64,000 bases of DNA from Chitinophagaceae bacterium (lineage in GTDB: Bacteria > Bacteroidota > Bacteroidia > Chitinophagales > Chitinophagaceae): the NCBI GenBank assembly GCA_016787135.1, contig JAEUVK010000188.1:27884-91883 (forward strand), read 5' to 3'. Positions 27,001 through 33,903 of the stretch are shown one piece after another (position 1 is the stretch's first letter; each line of letters starts with the position of its first letter). Below the pieces are notes generated by a model. The model saw only the letters and a list, made by a program, of their open reading frames with translations, made no database searches and had not been told where the DNA came from. Both the position numbers and the translations under genes were made by a program.

Positions 27001-27337
27001 AGTAAAGAACAGCGATAACTGCACTTCCACAGATAATGTGCTGGTGACTGTGATCCCTTACTGTATCAAAGTGATGGACGCTTTTACCCCCAACGGAGAT
27101 GGATTGAATGACCGCTGGCTGGTAACCAATGGCGCCCCCTGCAGCAAGGAAATAAAAGTGGCAGTATATAATCGCTACGGAAATGTGATATACACCAATA
27201 ACAATTATTCCAACGACTGGGATGGCACCTATAACAGCAAACCAGTGACAGATGGTACCTATTATTATACGGTGACCTTCCGGACGATAACAGGTAAGTT
27301 ATTAACACTAAAAGGCAACGTAACTATTTTGAGATAA
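24068..27337 (+). CDS. Secreted YCF48/BNR-repeat protein with SprB repeat and T9SS type-B C-terminal domain
   Basis: A 1089-residue secreted protein. After the signal peptide (ending near TSRAQ) comes a propeller region with at least seven Asp-box motifs (TTDGGRNWQ, SSDGGMNWS, STDNGTSWS, TSDAGRTWV, TTDGGATWT, STDAGATWT, TTDGWATWT), typical of YCF48/sialidase-like propellers but without evidence of an active site. A SprB-type repeat follows (GGSITINATGGISPYTYSI), then two Ig-like domains and a type-B sorting domain (VMDAFTPNGDGLNDRW, YNRYGNVIYT, WDGTYNSKPV). The ATG at 24068 gives a good signal peptide, unlike the 141-nt-longer open frame. It is followed after 16 nt by porP/sprF, so it probably forms an operon with its membrane partner. 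Confidence 0.9.
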   Translation: MATLCLQRMIRVCFVLLFFTGCFTSRAQVNPPMGSSPWKFANPTPIGYSFTDMSFIDNNTGLAVSSGGLGSSGAIMRTTDGGRNWQGVPYKYVTSTNSVSIASFNDVQFVTSSIAYAVGSGGLMVKSSDGGMNWSPVTTPLTALGRNINGLHFINKDTGYIGGAAIRTTNTTSIDDAPKVYFTRNGGTTWDSLTTPFRRQQNNATLSGFNQSEIQRIHFVNDSVGYVSGSCGNVSANYSAILWKIEKNIVRDYSLHRSKFGITATTGSYAPATNTLKGLVGVNDSLVLVSTLNNNIVLRVRTGKNDSTASAVPAVWGAYEPGVYEILIWLNSTATPFPANLAGNVAGQMQQLKKGPGGKIFLSCGASILSSTDNGTSWSFTKPHPNTVVYGHWGFNAMDVTSNGRIVVGTFNGLTYDSLPGSPSWQTVYQNKKPLFFGYADMDWADACNGIVVGSSGAILKTSDAGRTWVDNSSTVFEAAQISLASVQYHAVNSMFFLAGNAIYKSADQGTTNDAIFTEPVVNSSIYAFTMVGQNRAYAVAYRFSPAVQRTLIFRSLNANASGPVWDTVKTFPTGTLAPQLRNIKFANQDTGYTCGSRGKVYRTTDGGATWTDVSPDTTVNSNGTATYTALSVVTGKIVYVGGNGRRIFKSTDAGATWTDLTIAIPAPPTPITSFTSVGNIIMNDANNGYLHAGNIVMKTTDGWATWTYDLAPGGFANIALYPKIAGPIDNKKLYGMPLTAGSPVNSTNTAFLIEYGNAAAYNASSTETITNATCTNPNGGSITINATGGISPYTYSINSGPFQSTNSFSGLSQGAKTIVIKDNGCQTITKTITVGFTDNLTLNTNNDTLVCAGAPVHLLATANGTGPVYSWSPAGGLSANNISNPVAIVNTNTAYTVTASLNGCVKTKTVNIGIKANPAISAGPDKTIVEGDEVQLTGSGILNPVSVAWTPTTSIIAGANAYQAMVKPNTTTTYTLTVKNSDNCTSTDNVLVTVIPYCIKVMDAFTPNGDGLNDRWLVTNGAPCSKEIKVAVYNRYGNVIYTNNNYSNDWDGTYNSKPVTDGTYYYTVTFRTITGKLLTLKGNVTILR

Positions 27338-27353
27338 AACCAAAACAACAATC

Positions 27354-28253
27354 ATGAAACGCTATATAATATTATTTGCAGTAGCTGCAGGAATTTCTGC
27401 GGCAACGAATGCACAGCAACTTCAAACCTCATCGCTATATGATATGCAGGGTATGATGCATAATCCATCCATGGCCGGTTCTTACCGGCATGGTATGGTA
27501 GGCGCTACTTACCGCAGCCAATGGAGCAGTCTCAGCGGAAGCCCGAAAACAGCCACTGTATTCGGGTCATTCGATCTGCCAAAGCAAGACATCGGTGTAG
27601 GCGGTTATCTGTATAATGACAAAACAGGTCCGACATCCAGAACAGGATTACAATTAGCCTTTGCCAAACATATTCCGCTGCATAATGATGCCCGTTTCTC
27701 TCTCGGTATAGAAGCAAGGGCGCAACAATATGCTATTGACAGGGGCAAACTTTCGCAAACTCTCGGCAGCGATCCTGCACTGGGCAGCAGCGACAACAAG
27801 TTCAAATTTGACGCAGGATTTGGCATCTCTTATACCAGCAAGAAATTTCAAATAGGTGCATCTGTATCGCAGTTAGTACAATCCAAATTGGATTTTTACA
27901 ATGGCAGCACCACACCGGCAGAAGAAGGAAGACTATATCGTCACTACTATCTGCACAGCTTGTATAACTGGCGTGTGGATGAGTCCACCGTGATCACGCC
28001 AAACTTCCTGTTCATCTACCTCCCCAATGCTCCGCTGGAATTCCAGGGAGGCGTACGGGTGGAGCACAATGAAGTTTTCTGGTGGGGTGTTTCGCTGAGA
28101 GCTAAGCAAAGTTTCATGTTATCTGCAGGGGTAAATATCAACAAGAAGTTTACCATCGGGTACTCATTTGATATTTACAGCACTCCTTTAAGCGTATTTG
28201 ATGAAGGCGCTAACGCCCATGAGGTATTGCTCCGCTACAATATATTTAAGTAA
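27354..28253 (+). CDS. PorP/SprF family type IX secretion system outer-membrane protein
   Basis: A 299-residue outer-membrane beta-barrel of the PorP/SprF family. The signal peptide (GISAATNAQQ) is followed by the conserved opening SLYDMQGMMHNPSMAGSYRH, then GATYRSQWSSLSGSPKT and GVGGYLYNDKTGPTSRTG, and ends YSFDIYSTPLSVF. Such proteins are encoded next to type-B CTD cargo and are thought to help attach or export that cargo. The gene is 16 nt downstream of a type-B cargo gene. Core T9SS components (porK/L/M/N, sov) are not in the window, so this copy is cargo-specific. Confidence 0.92.
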   Translation: MKRYIILFAVAAGISAATNAQQLQTSSLYDMQGMMHNPSMAGSYRHGMVGATYRSQWSSLSGSPKTATVFGSFDLPKQDIGVGGYLYNDKTGPTSRTGLQLAFAKHIPLHNDARFSLGIEARAQQYAIDRGKLSQTLGSDPALGSSDNKFKFDAGFGISYTSKKFQIGASVSQLVQSKLDFYNGSTTPAEEGRLYRHYYLHSLYNWRVDESTVITPNFLFIYLPNAPLEFQGGVRVEHNEVFWWGVSLRAKQSFMLSAGVNINKKFTIGYSFDIYSTPLSVFDEGANAHEVLLRYNIFK

Positions 28254-28279
28254 GCAGAAGGTTGAATGGTTAATGGTTG

Positions 28280-28311
28280 GCAGCAGTCTCCGCAAAGGCT
28301 GCTGCTTTTTT
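28280..28311 (+). terminator. Intrinsic terminator after porP/sprF
   Basis: GCAGCAG (28280-28286) pairs with CTGCTGC (28299-28305) across a 12-nt loop and is followed by six T residues, 26 nt after the stop of the PorP/SprF gene. Confidence 0.7.
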
Positions 28312-28326
28312 ACAGTATCTGGCAGG

Positions 28327-29079
28327 TTATTTCCTGATCTTCTCTATCAATTCCTTCATAATCCGTTGCAACTCTTTCTTACCCGCTCTCACTTCTTTCA
28401 TACTATTAAAATACATCATCCGCCTGTCCTTGTAATCTCCCTGCAATAGAGACGATTTGATCTTTACGATCGCCGGGTGATGAAAGACAAGGTGGATATT
28501 CTTTTCTGCCCACGCATTAAAGGTCACCATATCTGTACCATTGTAATGATAACTCGGCGCTTTCCATTTGATTCGTTCACTTATCTTTTTATCCACGCCT
28601 TTGATGATCTTCCTGACCGTTTCCATTTCAACCTTCAGCGGGTGTTTTAATTTTCTCATATAAGCCATCACTTTATCTTTTTTTACCGGCCCTGCCGCAA
28701 CGGTTTTTTTGATATTTGCTTTTTCAAGGTTTTGTTTCACCCTGAACTTTACGATCCTGGTAATAAGCGTCAATGGTAATGGTTTGCCGAGCGGAAACTG
28801 TACAGACCCTTTGGCTCCTTTATAAACAGATAACTCCTTTTTGAATGCTTCGATACCCGCAGCGCCGGGATAAAACCCGATATGATTTTTGTAGCCGGCA
28901 AAATGAACAAGATTGCCGTTAAGTTTAAATGTAGGGATACCATAACTGATCGCTTCTTCAGCATCCGGTGCCGCCTTTTTAACAGTAGCCTTAATTTGCT
29001 TAAGAAGAACCTGTGTAGATGCCGGGAATAATGCAATATGGTCATCAATATTCTTTGCCGGGGCCATTTTCATTGCCAT
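28327..29079 (-). CDS. Protein with two fused DUF1801 (YdhG-like) domains
   Basis: A 250-residue cytoplasmic protein. Both halves look like DUF1801. Residues about 10-115 show ISYGIPTFKLNGNLVHFAGYKNHIGFYPG followed by GSVQFPLGKPLP, the standard domain. Residues about 130-245 show IKWKAPSYHYNGTDMVTFNAW and IHLVFHHP, a second, more diverged copy. The two are joined by a lysine-rich linker. Single-domain DUF1801 proteins of about 120-145 residues are the norm. It is last in the minus-strand run VOC - SRPBCC - DUF1801 (gaps 42 and 24 nt). The biochemical role of the family is not established. Confidence 0.8.
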   Translation of the reverse strand: MAMKMAPAKNIDDHIALFPASTQVLLKQIKATVKKAAPDAEEAISYGIPTFKLNGNLVHFAGYKNHIGFYPGAAGIEAFKKELSVYKGAKGSVQFPLGKPLPLTLITRIVKFRVKQNLEKANIKKTVAAGPVKKDKVMAYMRKLKHPLKVEMETVRKIIKGVDKKISERIKWKAPSYHYNGTDMVTFNAWAEKNIHLVFHHPAIVKIKSSLLQGDYKDRRMMYFNSMKEVRAGKKELQRIMKELIEKIRK

Positions 29080-29103
29080 GGTCGTTTATTAAGAAGTGAA
29101 TTA

Positions 29104-29637
29104 TTATTTCTCCAGATTATTCTTCAGGTTCTGCAGGTTTTGTTGCATGTCTTTGCCTACTATTTTGTCCATGAAGAGGTTCATGATATTCATCGGAAAC
29201 TTTGATTGGCCATAGAACTTATTGTTGACCCTTGCATGGTTATTTCCTTCAGCGGTAATTGTGGTCAGTGCATAATTGGTCGCTTCAAACGGCTTTTTGA
29301 AACGTATTTCTACTTCTATGCTTTCCCCTTCTTTTATTTTGATGATCTCCTGCTCTCCGATGCCTACATTCTTATCATTGCTTTCCCAGGCGGAAATAAA
29401 ACCAACGGCTCCGTCGGTGCCCGTATAGGTAAGTTTGACTTTCGGGTCCCGCATCACCCATACGCTGTAACTCTCCTGGTTGCGGATCAGTTTTATATAA
29501 TTAAAAACTTCCTGCTTCGGTCTGTTGATCACTATTTGCTTTTCAAGAATAAAATCTTTGCGGGTAAGCAGCGCCGCAAGAAGGAACAAAGCGACAAGAC
29601 TGCCAATAATAATCAAAATGATGATCAGGATATTCAT
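29104..29637 (-). CDS. SRPBCC (START-like) family protein with N-terminal membrane anchor
   Basis: A 177-residue protein. Residues 1-25 form a transmembrane helix (IIGSLVALFLLAALLT). The rest is a polyketide cyclase/START-like lipid-binding fold: EKQIVINRPKQEVFNYIKLI at the domain start, GFISAWESNDKNVGIGEQEI in the middle and a final amphipathic helix (NIMNLFMDKIVGKDMQQNL). Bacteroidota have many such anchored SRPBCC proteins with no assigned ligand. It lies 42 nt after a VOC-family gene and 24 nt before the DUF1801 gene, on the same strand, and is probably in their operon. Confidence 0.85.
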   Translation of the reverse strand: MNILIIILIIIGSLVALFLLAALLTRKDFILEKQIVINRPKQEVFNYIKLIRNQESYSVWVMRDPKVKLTYTGTDGAVGFISAWESNDKNVGIGEQEIIKIKEGESIEVEIRFKKPFEATNYALTTITAEGNNHARVNNKFYGQSKFPMNIMNLFMDKIVGKDMQQNLQNLKNNLEK

Positions 29638-29679
29638 ATTGCTGATTTAGTTTGTCGCTAAGCTAACCCCTATTTTTAA

Positions 29680-30087
29680 TTATTGCGGTAGTCCGTTTTC
29701 GTCCATATACAATACTTCCCATTGGTGTCCATCCAGGTCGGCAAAGCTATGGCCGTACATCCAGCCATGATCCTGTGGTTCCATGTAAGTAACACCCCCT
29801 GCTACCAATGCTTTTTTGATCATATCATCCACATCTTTCCTGCTTTCGGCATCGATAGCTATCAATACTTCTGTGTTTTTTTTTGCATCAGAAAGATCTT
29901 TTTTGGTAAATGTCCTGAAGAATTCTTCTGTAATCAGCATGGAATAGATGCTGCCATCAGCAATAACCATGCATGCAGCTTTATCATCTGTGAACCGGGG
30001 ATTGAAACTGAACCCGAGTTGAGTGAAGAACGTAATCGAACGCTGCAGGTCTTTGACAGGCAGGTTCACGAATATTTTGGATGCCAT
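29680..30087 (-). CDS. VOC (glyoxalase/bleomycin resistance) family protein
   Basis: A 135-residue protein of the vicinal oxygen chelate superfamily: MASKIFVNLPVKDLQRSITFF at the start, FTQLGFSFNPRFTD, and GWMYGHSFADLDGHQWEVLYM at the end, where the final Glu is the usual metal ligand. The resemblance is to 'glyoxalase-like' dioxygenase relatives, with no substrate assignable. The ATG at 30087 is chosen; the longer frame to 30237 lacks homology-like sequence and would include the promoter region. It is first in a three-gene run and divergent from a GlxA-type regulator. Confidence 0.85.
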   Translation of the reverse strand: MASKIFVNLPVKDLQRSITFFTQLGFSFNPRFTDDKAACMVIADGSIYSMLITEEFFRTFTKKDLSDAKKNTEVLIAIDAESRKDVDDMIKKALVAGGVTYMEPQDHGWMYGHSFADLDGHQWEVLYMDENGLPQ

Positions 30088-30140
30088 ACTGTTTGTTTTA
30101 ATGATGGATAAATGTACTTGTAACCAGTTGTTATTGAAAA

Positions 30141-30148
30141 CAAACTTA
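30141..30148 (-). promoter_or_regulatory. -7 promoter box (TAAGTTTG) upstream of the VOC gene
   Basis: Minus-strand TAAGTTTG is an exact TAnnTTTG match 53 nt before the ATG at 30087. No TTG is seen at the ideal -33 position. Confidence 0.4.
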
Positions 30149-30196
30149 CAGGCAATATTTCTTTCGGACACTGTAGCATTCCGACATTCGCAGGGG

Positions 30197-30227
30197 TTGA
30201 TTGCGACAATGGCATTCCCTAACTTTG
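30197..30227 (+). promoter_or_regulatory. Promoter of the GlxA-type regulator gene (TTG - 20 nt - TAACTTTG)
   Basis: TTG at 30197-30199 and TAACTTTG at 30220-30227, an exact TAnnTTTG match, are 20 nt apart; the ATG follows at 30260. It faces away from the VOC gene promoter in the 172-nt intergenic region, so one regulator could act on both. Confidence 0.5.
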
Positions 30228-30259
30228 GTAATACCAATCAACCTTAAATACGCTTTCCG

Positions 30260-31246
30260 ATGAAACATATTTCTATTCTTGTACCACTCGGCCACACCAG
30301 CCTGCCGAATATTGATGGTACACACCAGATATTATCTGAGGCCAACAAGTTCTGCGAGATGATGGGAAGGCCTCCTGTTTTTAAAATACAGTTGGTAGGT
30401 CTTTCCAAAGAGGTAGCCCAGCGTAACGGCCGTTATACCATTTGTCCTGACCTGCTGATCAGTGAAGTAAGTAAAACAGACATTATTATCATACCTGCTA
30501 TGCATGGCGATCTCGAAAAAACGATGGAACTGAATAAGGATTTCCTGCCTTGGATAATAGACCAATATAAGGGCGGCACCGAGATCGTCAGCTTTTGCAT
30601 TGCCGCTTTCTTCCTTGCAAAAACAGGCCTGCTGAACGGCAGGCAATGTGCTACACACTGGATCATGGCAAACGAATTCAGAAGAATGTTCCCGGAGGTA
30701 AATCTGGTAGATGATAAGATTATGACAGCAGAGAATGGTATCTATACCAGTGGCGGTGCTTATTCTTTTCTTAACCTGATCGCTTACCTGATAGAAAAAC
30801 ATGCAGGACGTGATATAGCGATACTTGTTGCCAAAGCCTTTATGATCGATATAGACCGTAACAGCCAGTCGCCATTCATTGTCTTTTCCGGGCAAAAATC
30901 ACATGAAGATGAGCCGATCAAAAAAGCGCAGGAATTCATTGAGAGCAATTTCCAGGAAAAGATCACCGTAGATCAGCTGGCAGTGATGTTTGCGCTTGGC
31001 CGGCGCAATCTCGAAAGGCGGTTTAAAAAGGCAACCGCCAATACAGTGATTGAGTATATTCAGCGGGTAAAAATAGAAGCGGCTAAAAAACAGTTAGAGA
31101 CAGGCAGGCGAACTGTGAATGAAGTGATGTATGACGTCGGCTATAATGATATCAAAGCTTTCAGGGATGTTTTTAAAAAGATAACAGGCTTGTCACCGAT
31201 AGATTATAAGAACAAGTATAACAAAGAAGCGGCTGTGTATAATTAG
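30260..31246 (+). CDS. GlxA-family transcriptional regulator (DJ-1/PfpI domain plus AraC HTH)
   Basis: A 328-residue AraC-type regulator. Residues 1-195 form a DJ-1/PfpI-like domain (ISILVPLGHTSLPNIDGTHQIL at the start; EIVSFCIAAFFLAKTGLLNG with the nucleophile-elbow Cys; CATHW). Residues about 225-320 carry two AraC helix-turn-helix motifs (ITVDQLAVMFALGRRNLERRF; VNEVMYDVGYNDIKAFRDVF). It probably senses a metabolite with the N-terminal domain and controls the divergent VOC-SRPBCC-DUF1801 genes. That target is inferred from position only. Confidence 0.92.
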   Translation: MKHISILVPLGHTSLPNIDGTHQILSEANKFCEMMGRPPVFKIQLVGLSKEVAQRNGRYTICPDLLISEVSKTDIIIIPAMHGDLEKTMELNKDFLPWIIDQYKGGTEIVSFCIAAFFLAKTGLLNGRQCATHWIMANEFRRMFPEVNLVDDKIMTAENGIYTSGGAYSFLNLIAYLIEKHAGRDIAILVAKAFMIDIDRNSQSPFIVFSGQKSHEDEPIKKAQEFIESNFQEKITVDQLAVMFALGRRNLERRFKKATANTVIEYIQRVKIEAAKKQLETGRRTVNEVMYDVGYNDIKAFRDVFKKITGLSPIDYKNKYNKEAAVYN

Positions 31247-31428
31247 AAGGGCGTTTCTGCAAACTCTTTCAGGGTTGTTCCTGTAATATAGGTCCATCCT
31301 TCCAGGAAGCTTTCCTTTGCAAAATCAGGGTTGGTCTTTCCGGAAAATGTTTCAAGGCCCCTGTGTGTCAGCTTCCATCTTGTCTTATTACCTTTTGCAG
31401 GCAATTCGAAGCTACCAGTTTTTGACAC
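31243..31428 (-). pseudogene. Remnant of an AHSA1/SRPBCC-domain gene (C-terminal third only)
   Basis: The 61-residue open frame reads SFELPAKGNKTRWKLTHRGL, then NPDFAKESFLEGWTYITGTTL. This is the last third of an AHSA1-type START domain, in which GNKTRxxLTHxGLE and NPDFxxxxFxxGWxxI precede the final helix. The N-terminal two-thirds of the usual about 145 residues is missing. An in-frame stop lies just upstream (31438-31440), and the sequence then runs into the region before the nitrilase gene. The stop overlaps the end of the GlxA-type gene by 4 nt. I read it as a decayed or truncated gene; expression as a small protein from a GTG is possible but unlikely to give a folded domain. Confidence 0.65.
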
Positions 31429-31479
31429 ACCCCTTCGCTATTGATAAACTGGATTATTTTTACAGCTCAAATTTTACAG

Positions 31480-32292
31480 ATGTCATCACTCTCTGTTTCA
31501 ATCATTCAAAGTAACCTTCATTGGGAAGACAAGGTCGCTAACAGGAAAATGTTTGAAGAAAAAATTAAAAGTATCCCGGAAAAGACAGAGATCGTTGTTT
31601 TGCCCGAAATGTTCAGTACCGGTTTCAGTATGGAGCCGCAAAAACTGGCGGAAACCATGGATGGAGAAACCGTGCAATGGATGAAAAGAATAGCCGCAGA
31701 AAAAAAGGTTATCCTCGCCGGCAGTCTCATCATTGAAGAAGATGGTAATTATTACAACCGTTTAGTATGGATGCTGCCCAACGGCCAGTATGGTGTGTAT
31801 GACAAACGCCATCGTTTTGCTTTTGCCGGGGAAGACGAACATTATACTGCCGGCACAAAGAGGCTGATCGCCTCGGTGAAAGGATGGAAGATCAATTTGC
31901 TGGTATGTTATGATCTTCGTTTTCCTGTTTGGGCGAGACAAACCCCGCCACTCATAGGAGAAGCTGGGAAAGGATCACCGGAGTATGATGTACTGATCTA
32001 CGTGGCCAACTGGCCGGAAAAAAGGATACATGCATGGAAAACATTATTGCCGGCAAGAGCCATCGAGAATCAATGCTTTGTTGTGGGGATCAACAGGACC
32101 GGCGATGACGGTAATGGCATTCATTACAGTGGTGAAAGTATGGTCATTGATCCATCAGGAGAAGTATTATATACAAAGAAAGATACAGAAGATATTTTCA
32201 CAATTACATTACAAAAAGAACTGCTTGATTCGGTAAGAGAAAAATTTCCATTCTGGAAAGATGCAGACGATTTTCAACTCTTTTCTGAGTGA
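31480..32292 (+). CDS. Carbon-nitrogen hydrolase family amidase (omega-amidase/NIT2-like)
   Basis: A 270-residue nitrilase-superfamily amidase. The Glu-Lys-Cys triad is Glu43 (VVLPEMFSTGF), Lys109 (VYDKRHRFAFAGE) and Cys143 (LLVCYDLRFPVW). The GF-S-M and KRHRF contexts are typical of the omega-amidase group (YafV/NIT2), which hydrolyses alpha-ketoglutaramate or alpha-ketosuccinamate, repairing transamination by-products of glutamine or methionine salvage. The ATG at 31480 gives the family start SSLSVSIIQSNLHW; a TTG at 31441 is in frame but adds 13 unlikely residues. It stands alone; the 3' end faces the S41 peptidase gene. Confidence 0.88.
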   Translation: MSSLSVSIIQSNLHWEDKVANRKMFEEKIKSIPEKTEIVVLPEMFSTGFSMEPQKLAETMDGETVQWMKRIAAEKKVILAGSLIIEEDGNYYNRLVWMLPNGQYGVYDKRHRFAFAGEDEHYTAGTKRLIASVKGWKINLLVCYDLRFPVWARQTPPLIGEAGKGSPEYDVLIYVANWPEKRIHAWKTLLPARAIENQCFVVGINRTGDDGNGIHYSGESMVIDPSGEVLYTKKDTEDIFTITLQKELLDSVREKFPFWKDADDFQLFSE

Positions 32293-32342
32293 TAGTAAGA
32301 AAAGACTGGTCAGTTATAGGGCTGTACGCAGATGGCCTTCTG

Positions 32343-33863
32343 CTAAGGAGAGGGACGGGATGAAGCCTTTTTATTTTTTTTGATCAGCTCCAGCGCCTTT
32401 TCCGTTTTATAATCAATGCCGCGACGAATAGCCTCTATAGTAGGCAATGATTCCACTTCAGGCTGAACACCCCTCCCGTTTTTCGGAATACTTTTATCGA
32501 TCACCAAACGAAACAACGGCAACCGAAAACGGACACCTGTTTCCGGCAACTTCACATCCGGTATCAGCCAGGCGCTGTTGCCATAAGCTCCACCGCCTGT
32601 TTCCTCACCGATCACTGTTACATTATCCTGTTTAATAACGGAACTGGTAAATAATGTGGTTGCTGAAAAAGAATTACCGCCGGTAAGTATATATGTTTTC
32701 CCATCAAAATGGTTTTTCTTTCTGGGTTTGAAATAATGTTTTTCAAAATATTTAAAATGATAAAGACCATCCTTTCTCTTCCTGGTAAAAAAGGTCATGA
32801 ACAGGCGGTTAAAAAAATCATTCTGCACATAACGGCTGTATCTTTTTCTTTTGGCAATAGCATATAGCGAGTCCCCTACTCTGAATTCATGATCTGCAAT
32901 GAACCTCGTCAGCAGTGTTGAGTTAGTAACACTGCCACCTCCATTGCTGCGAACATCAATGATCAGGTGATTGATATCATATTTCCTGACAGCTTTAAAA
33001 GAACGGCGAAAAAAACCTTTCAATTTATATCCCCGGCCAAACGATGCCAGGTCCATAAAGGCGGTATGGTTGGCGGTATCCATTTTAAGCAGGCGGACGG
33101 CGTTCATCTGCATTTCCTTTCTCTCTTTTCTTGATGGTTGCGGTGGTGTCACACGTCTGATAGGCAATATGGCGCCCCGGCGTGCAGTATCACGGGCAGG
33201 GCGATACAATGAGATGGTCGTCGTTCTCCGTTGACCAGTACTGTCTATAAAATCTACATCATACTTTGAAGAGTATCCGAACACAGAAGAATATAAAGAG
33301 CCAAAAAAACCACGATTGCTTAATGCCTGGTATTTGTGTGTGTTGTTATATCCATCTGTAGAAATATAATTAACTAAAGAGTCGAGTATATCTTTTGTTG
33401 TTTTCCCGTTAATAGCAGAAACCACGGTCCCTCTTTTCAATAATGAGTCTCGCCGGTTTAGGTTGGCGGTGACCACCATCGTGTCATTCCATATCTTCAT
33501 GCTCAGTGGAAATATTCTTGAAATAGCTGTCGTATCCTGGTATTTGGACCAGCTTTTGGAGGCTCTTACCGTAGTATGTCCGCAGTTGATCTTGGAGGTG
33601 ACATAGCTCAATACCTTTCTGAACTCTGGTTCAGTCAGGGAGTCTTTCAACTGTTGTTGTCCCCAGTTGAAATAATGATCCATACTGTCTTTGCTGGTGT
33701 ACCAGTAAAGGCCGGGATGCGCTTCCCTGAGCAGATCCTGATAAATGGAATAATCCTTCTGTAATTGTTCCGGTGAATATTTTTTATTGGGATAAAAGGA
33801 AGATCTGCTGATACCGCATCCAGTCATGACAACAATAAAAAGTAAATACAGCAGTAACCTCAT
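32343..33863 (-). CDS. S41-family C-terminal processing-like peptidase lipoprotein
   Basis: A 506-residue exported lipoprotein: MRLLLYLLFIVVMTGCGIS ends in a lipobox (MTGC). Residues about 190-450 form the S41 peptidase domain. The catalytic Ser is in the TGGNSFSATTLFTS block, with SNGGGSVTNSTLL earlier and EETGGGAYGN after it. A PDZ domain is not evident. The middle carries an unusually long basic insertion (KRKRYSRY to KKNHFDG). The ATG at 33863 is chosen over a TTG at 33881. It is last in the run suhB - lipoprotein - thiL - S41 (40 nt after thiL). Substrates of such periplasmic S41 proteins are not known. Confidence 0.87.
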   Translation of the reverse strand: MRLLLYLLFIVVMTGCGISRSSFYPNKKYSPEQLQKDYSIYQDLLREAHPGLYWYTSKDSMDHYFNWGQQQLKDSLTEPEFRKVLSYVTSKINCGHTTVRASKSWSKYQDTTAISRIFPLSMKIWNDTMVVTANLNRRDSLLKRGTVVSAINGKTTKDILDSLVNYISTDGYNNTHKYQALSNRGFFGSLYSSVFGYSSKYDVDFIDSTGQRRTTTISLYRPARDTARRGAILPIRRVTPPQPSRKERKEMQMNAVRLLKMDTANHTAFMDLASFGRGYKLKGFFRRSFKAVRKYDINHLIIDVRSNGGGSVTNSTLLTRFIADHEFRVGDSLYAIAKRKRYSRYVQNDFFNRLFMTFFTRKRKDGLYHFKYFEKHYFKPRKKNHFDGKTYILTGGNSFSATTLFTSSVIKQDNVTVIGEETGGGAYGNSAWLIPDVKLPETGVRFRLPLFRLVIDKSIPKNGRGVQPEVESLPTIEAIRRGIDYKTEKALELIKKNKKASSRPSP

Positions 33864-33903
33864 AATCTTTTGATCGGTCAACCCGCTTACCGGCAGGCAG
33901 GTC

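Noticed and set aside
24068..27337. Asp-box repeats suggesting a sialidase
   Set aside because: The boxes occur in a YCF48-type propeller; the arginine triad and catalytic Asp/Tyr/Glu of sialidases could not be located, and the C-terminus marks it as T9SS cargo.
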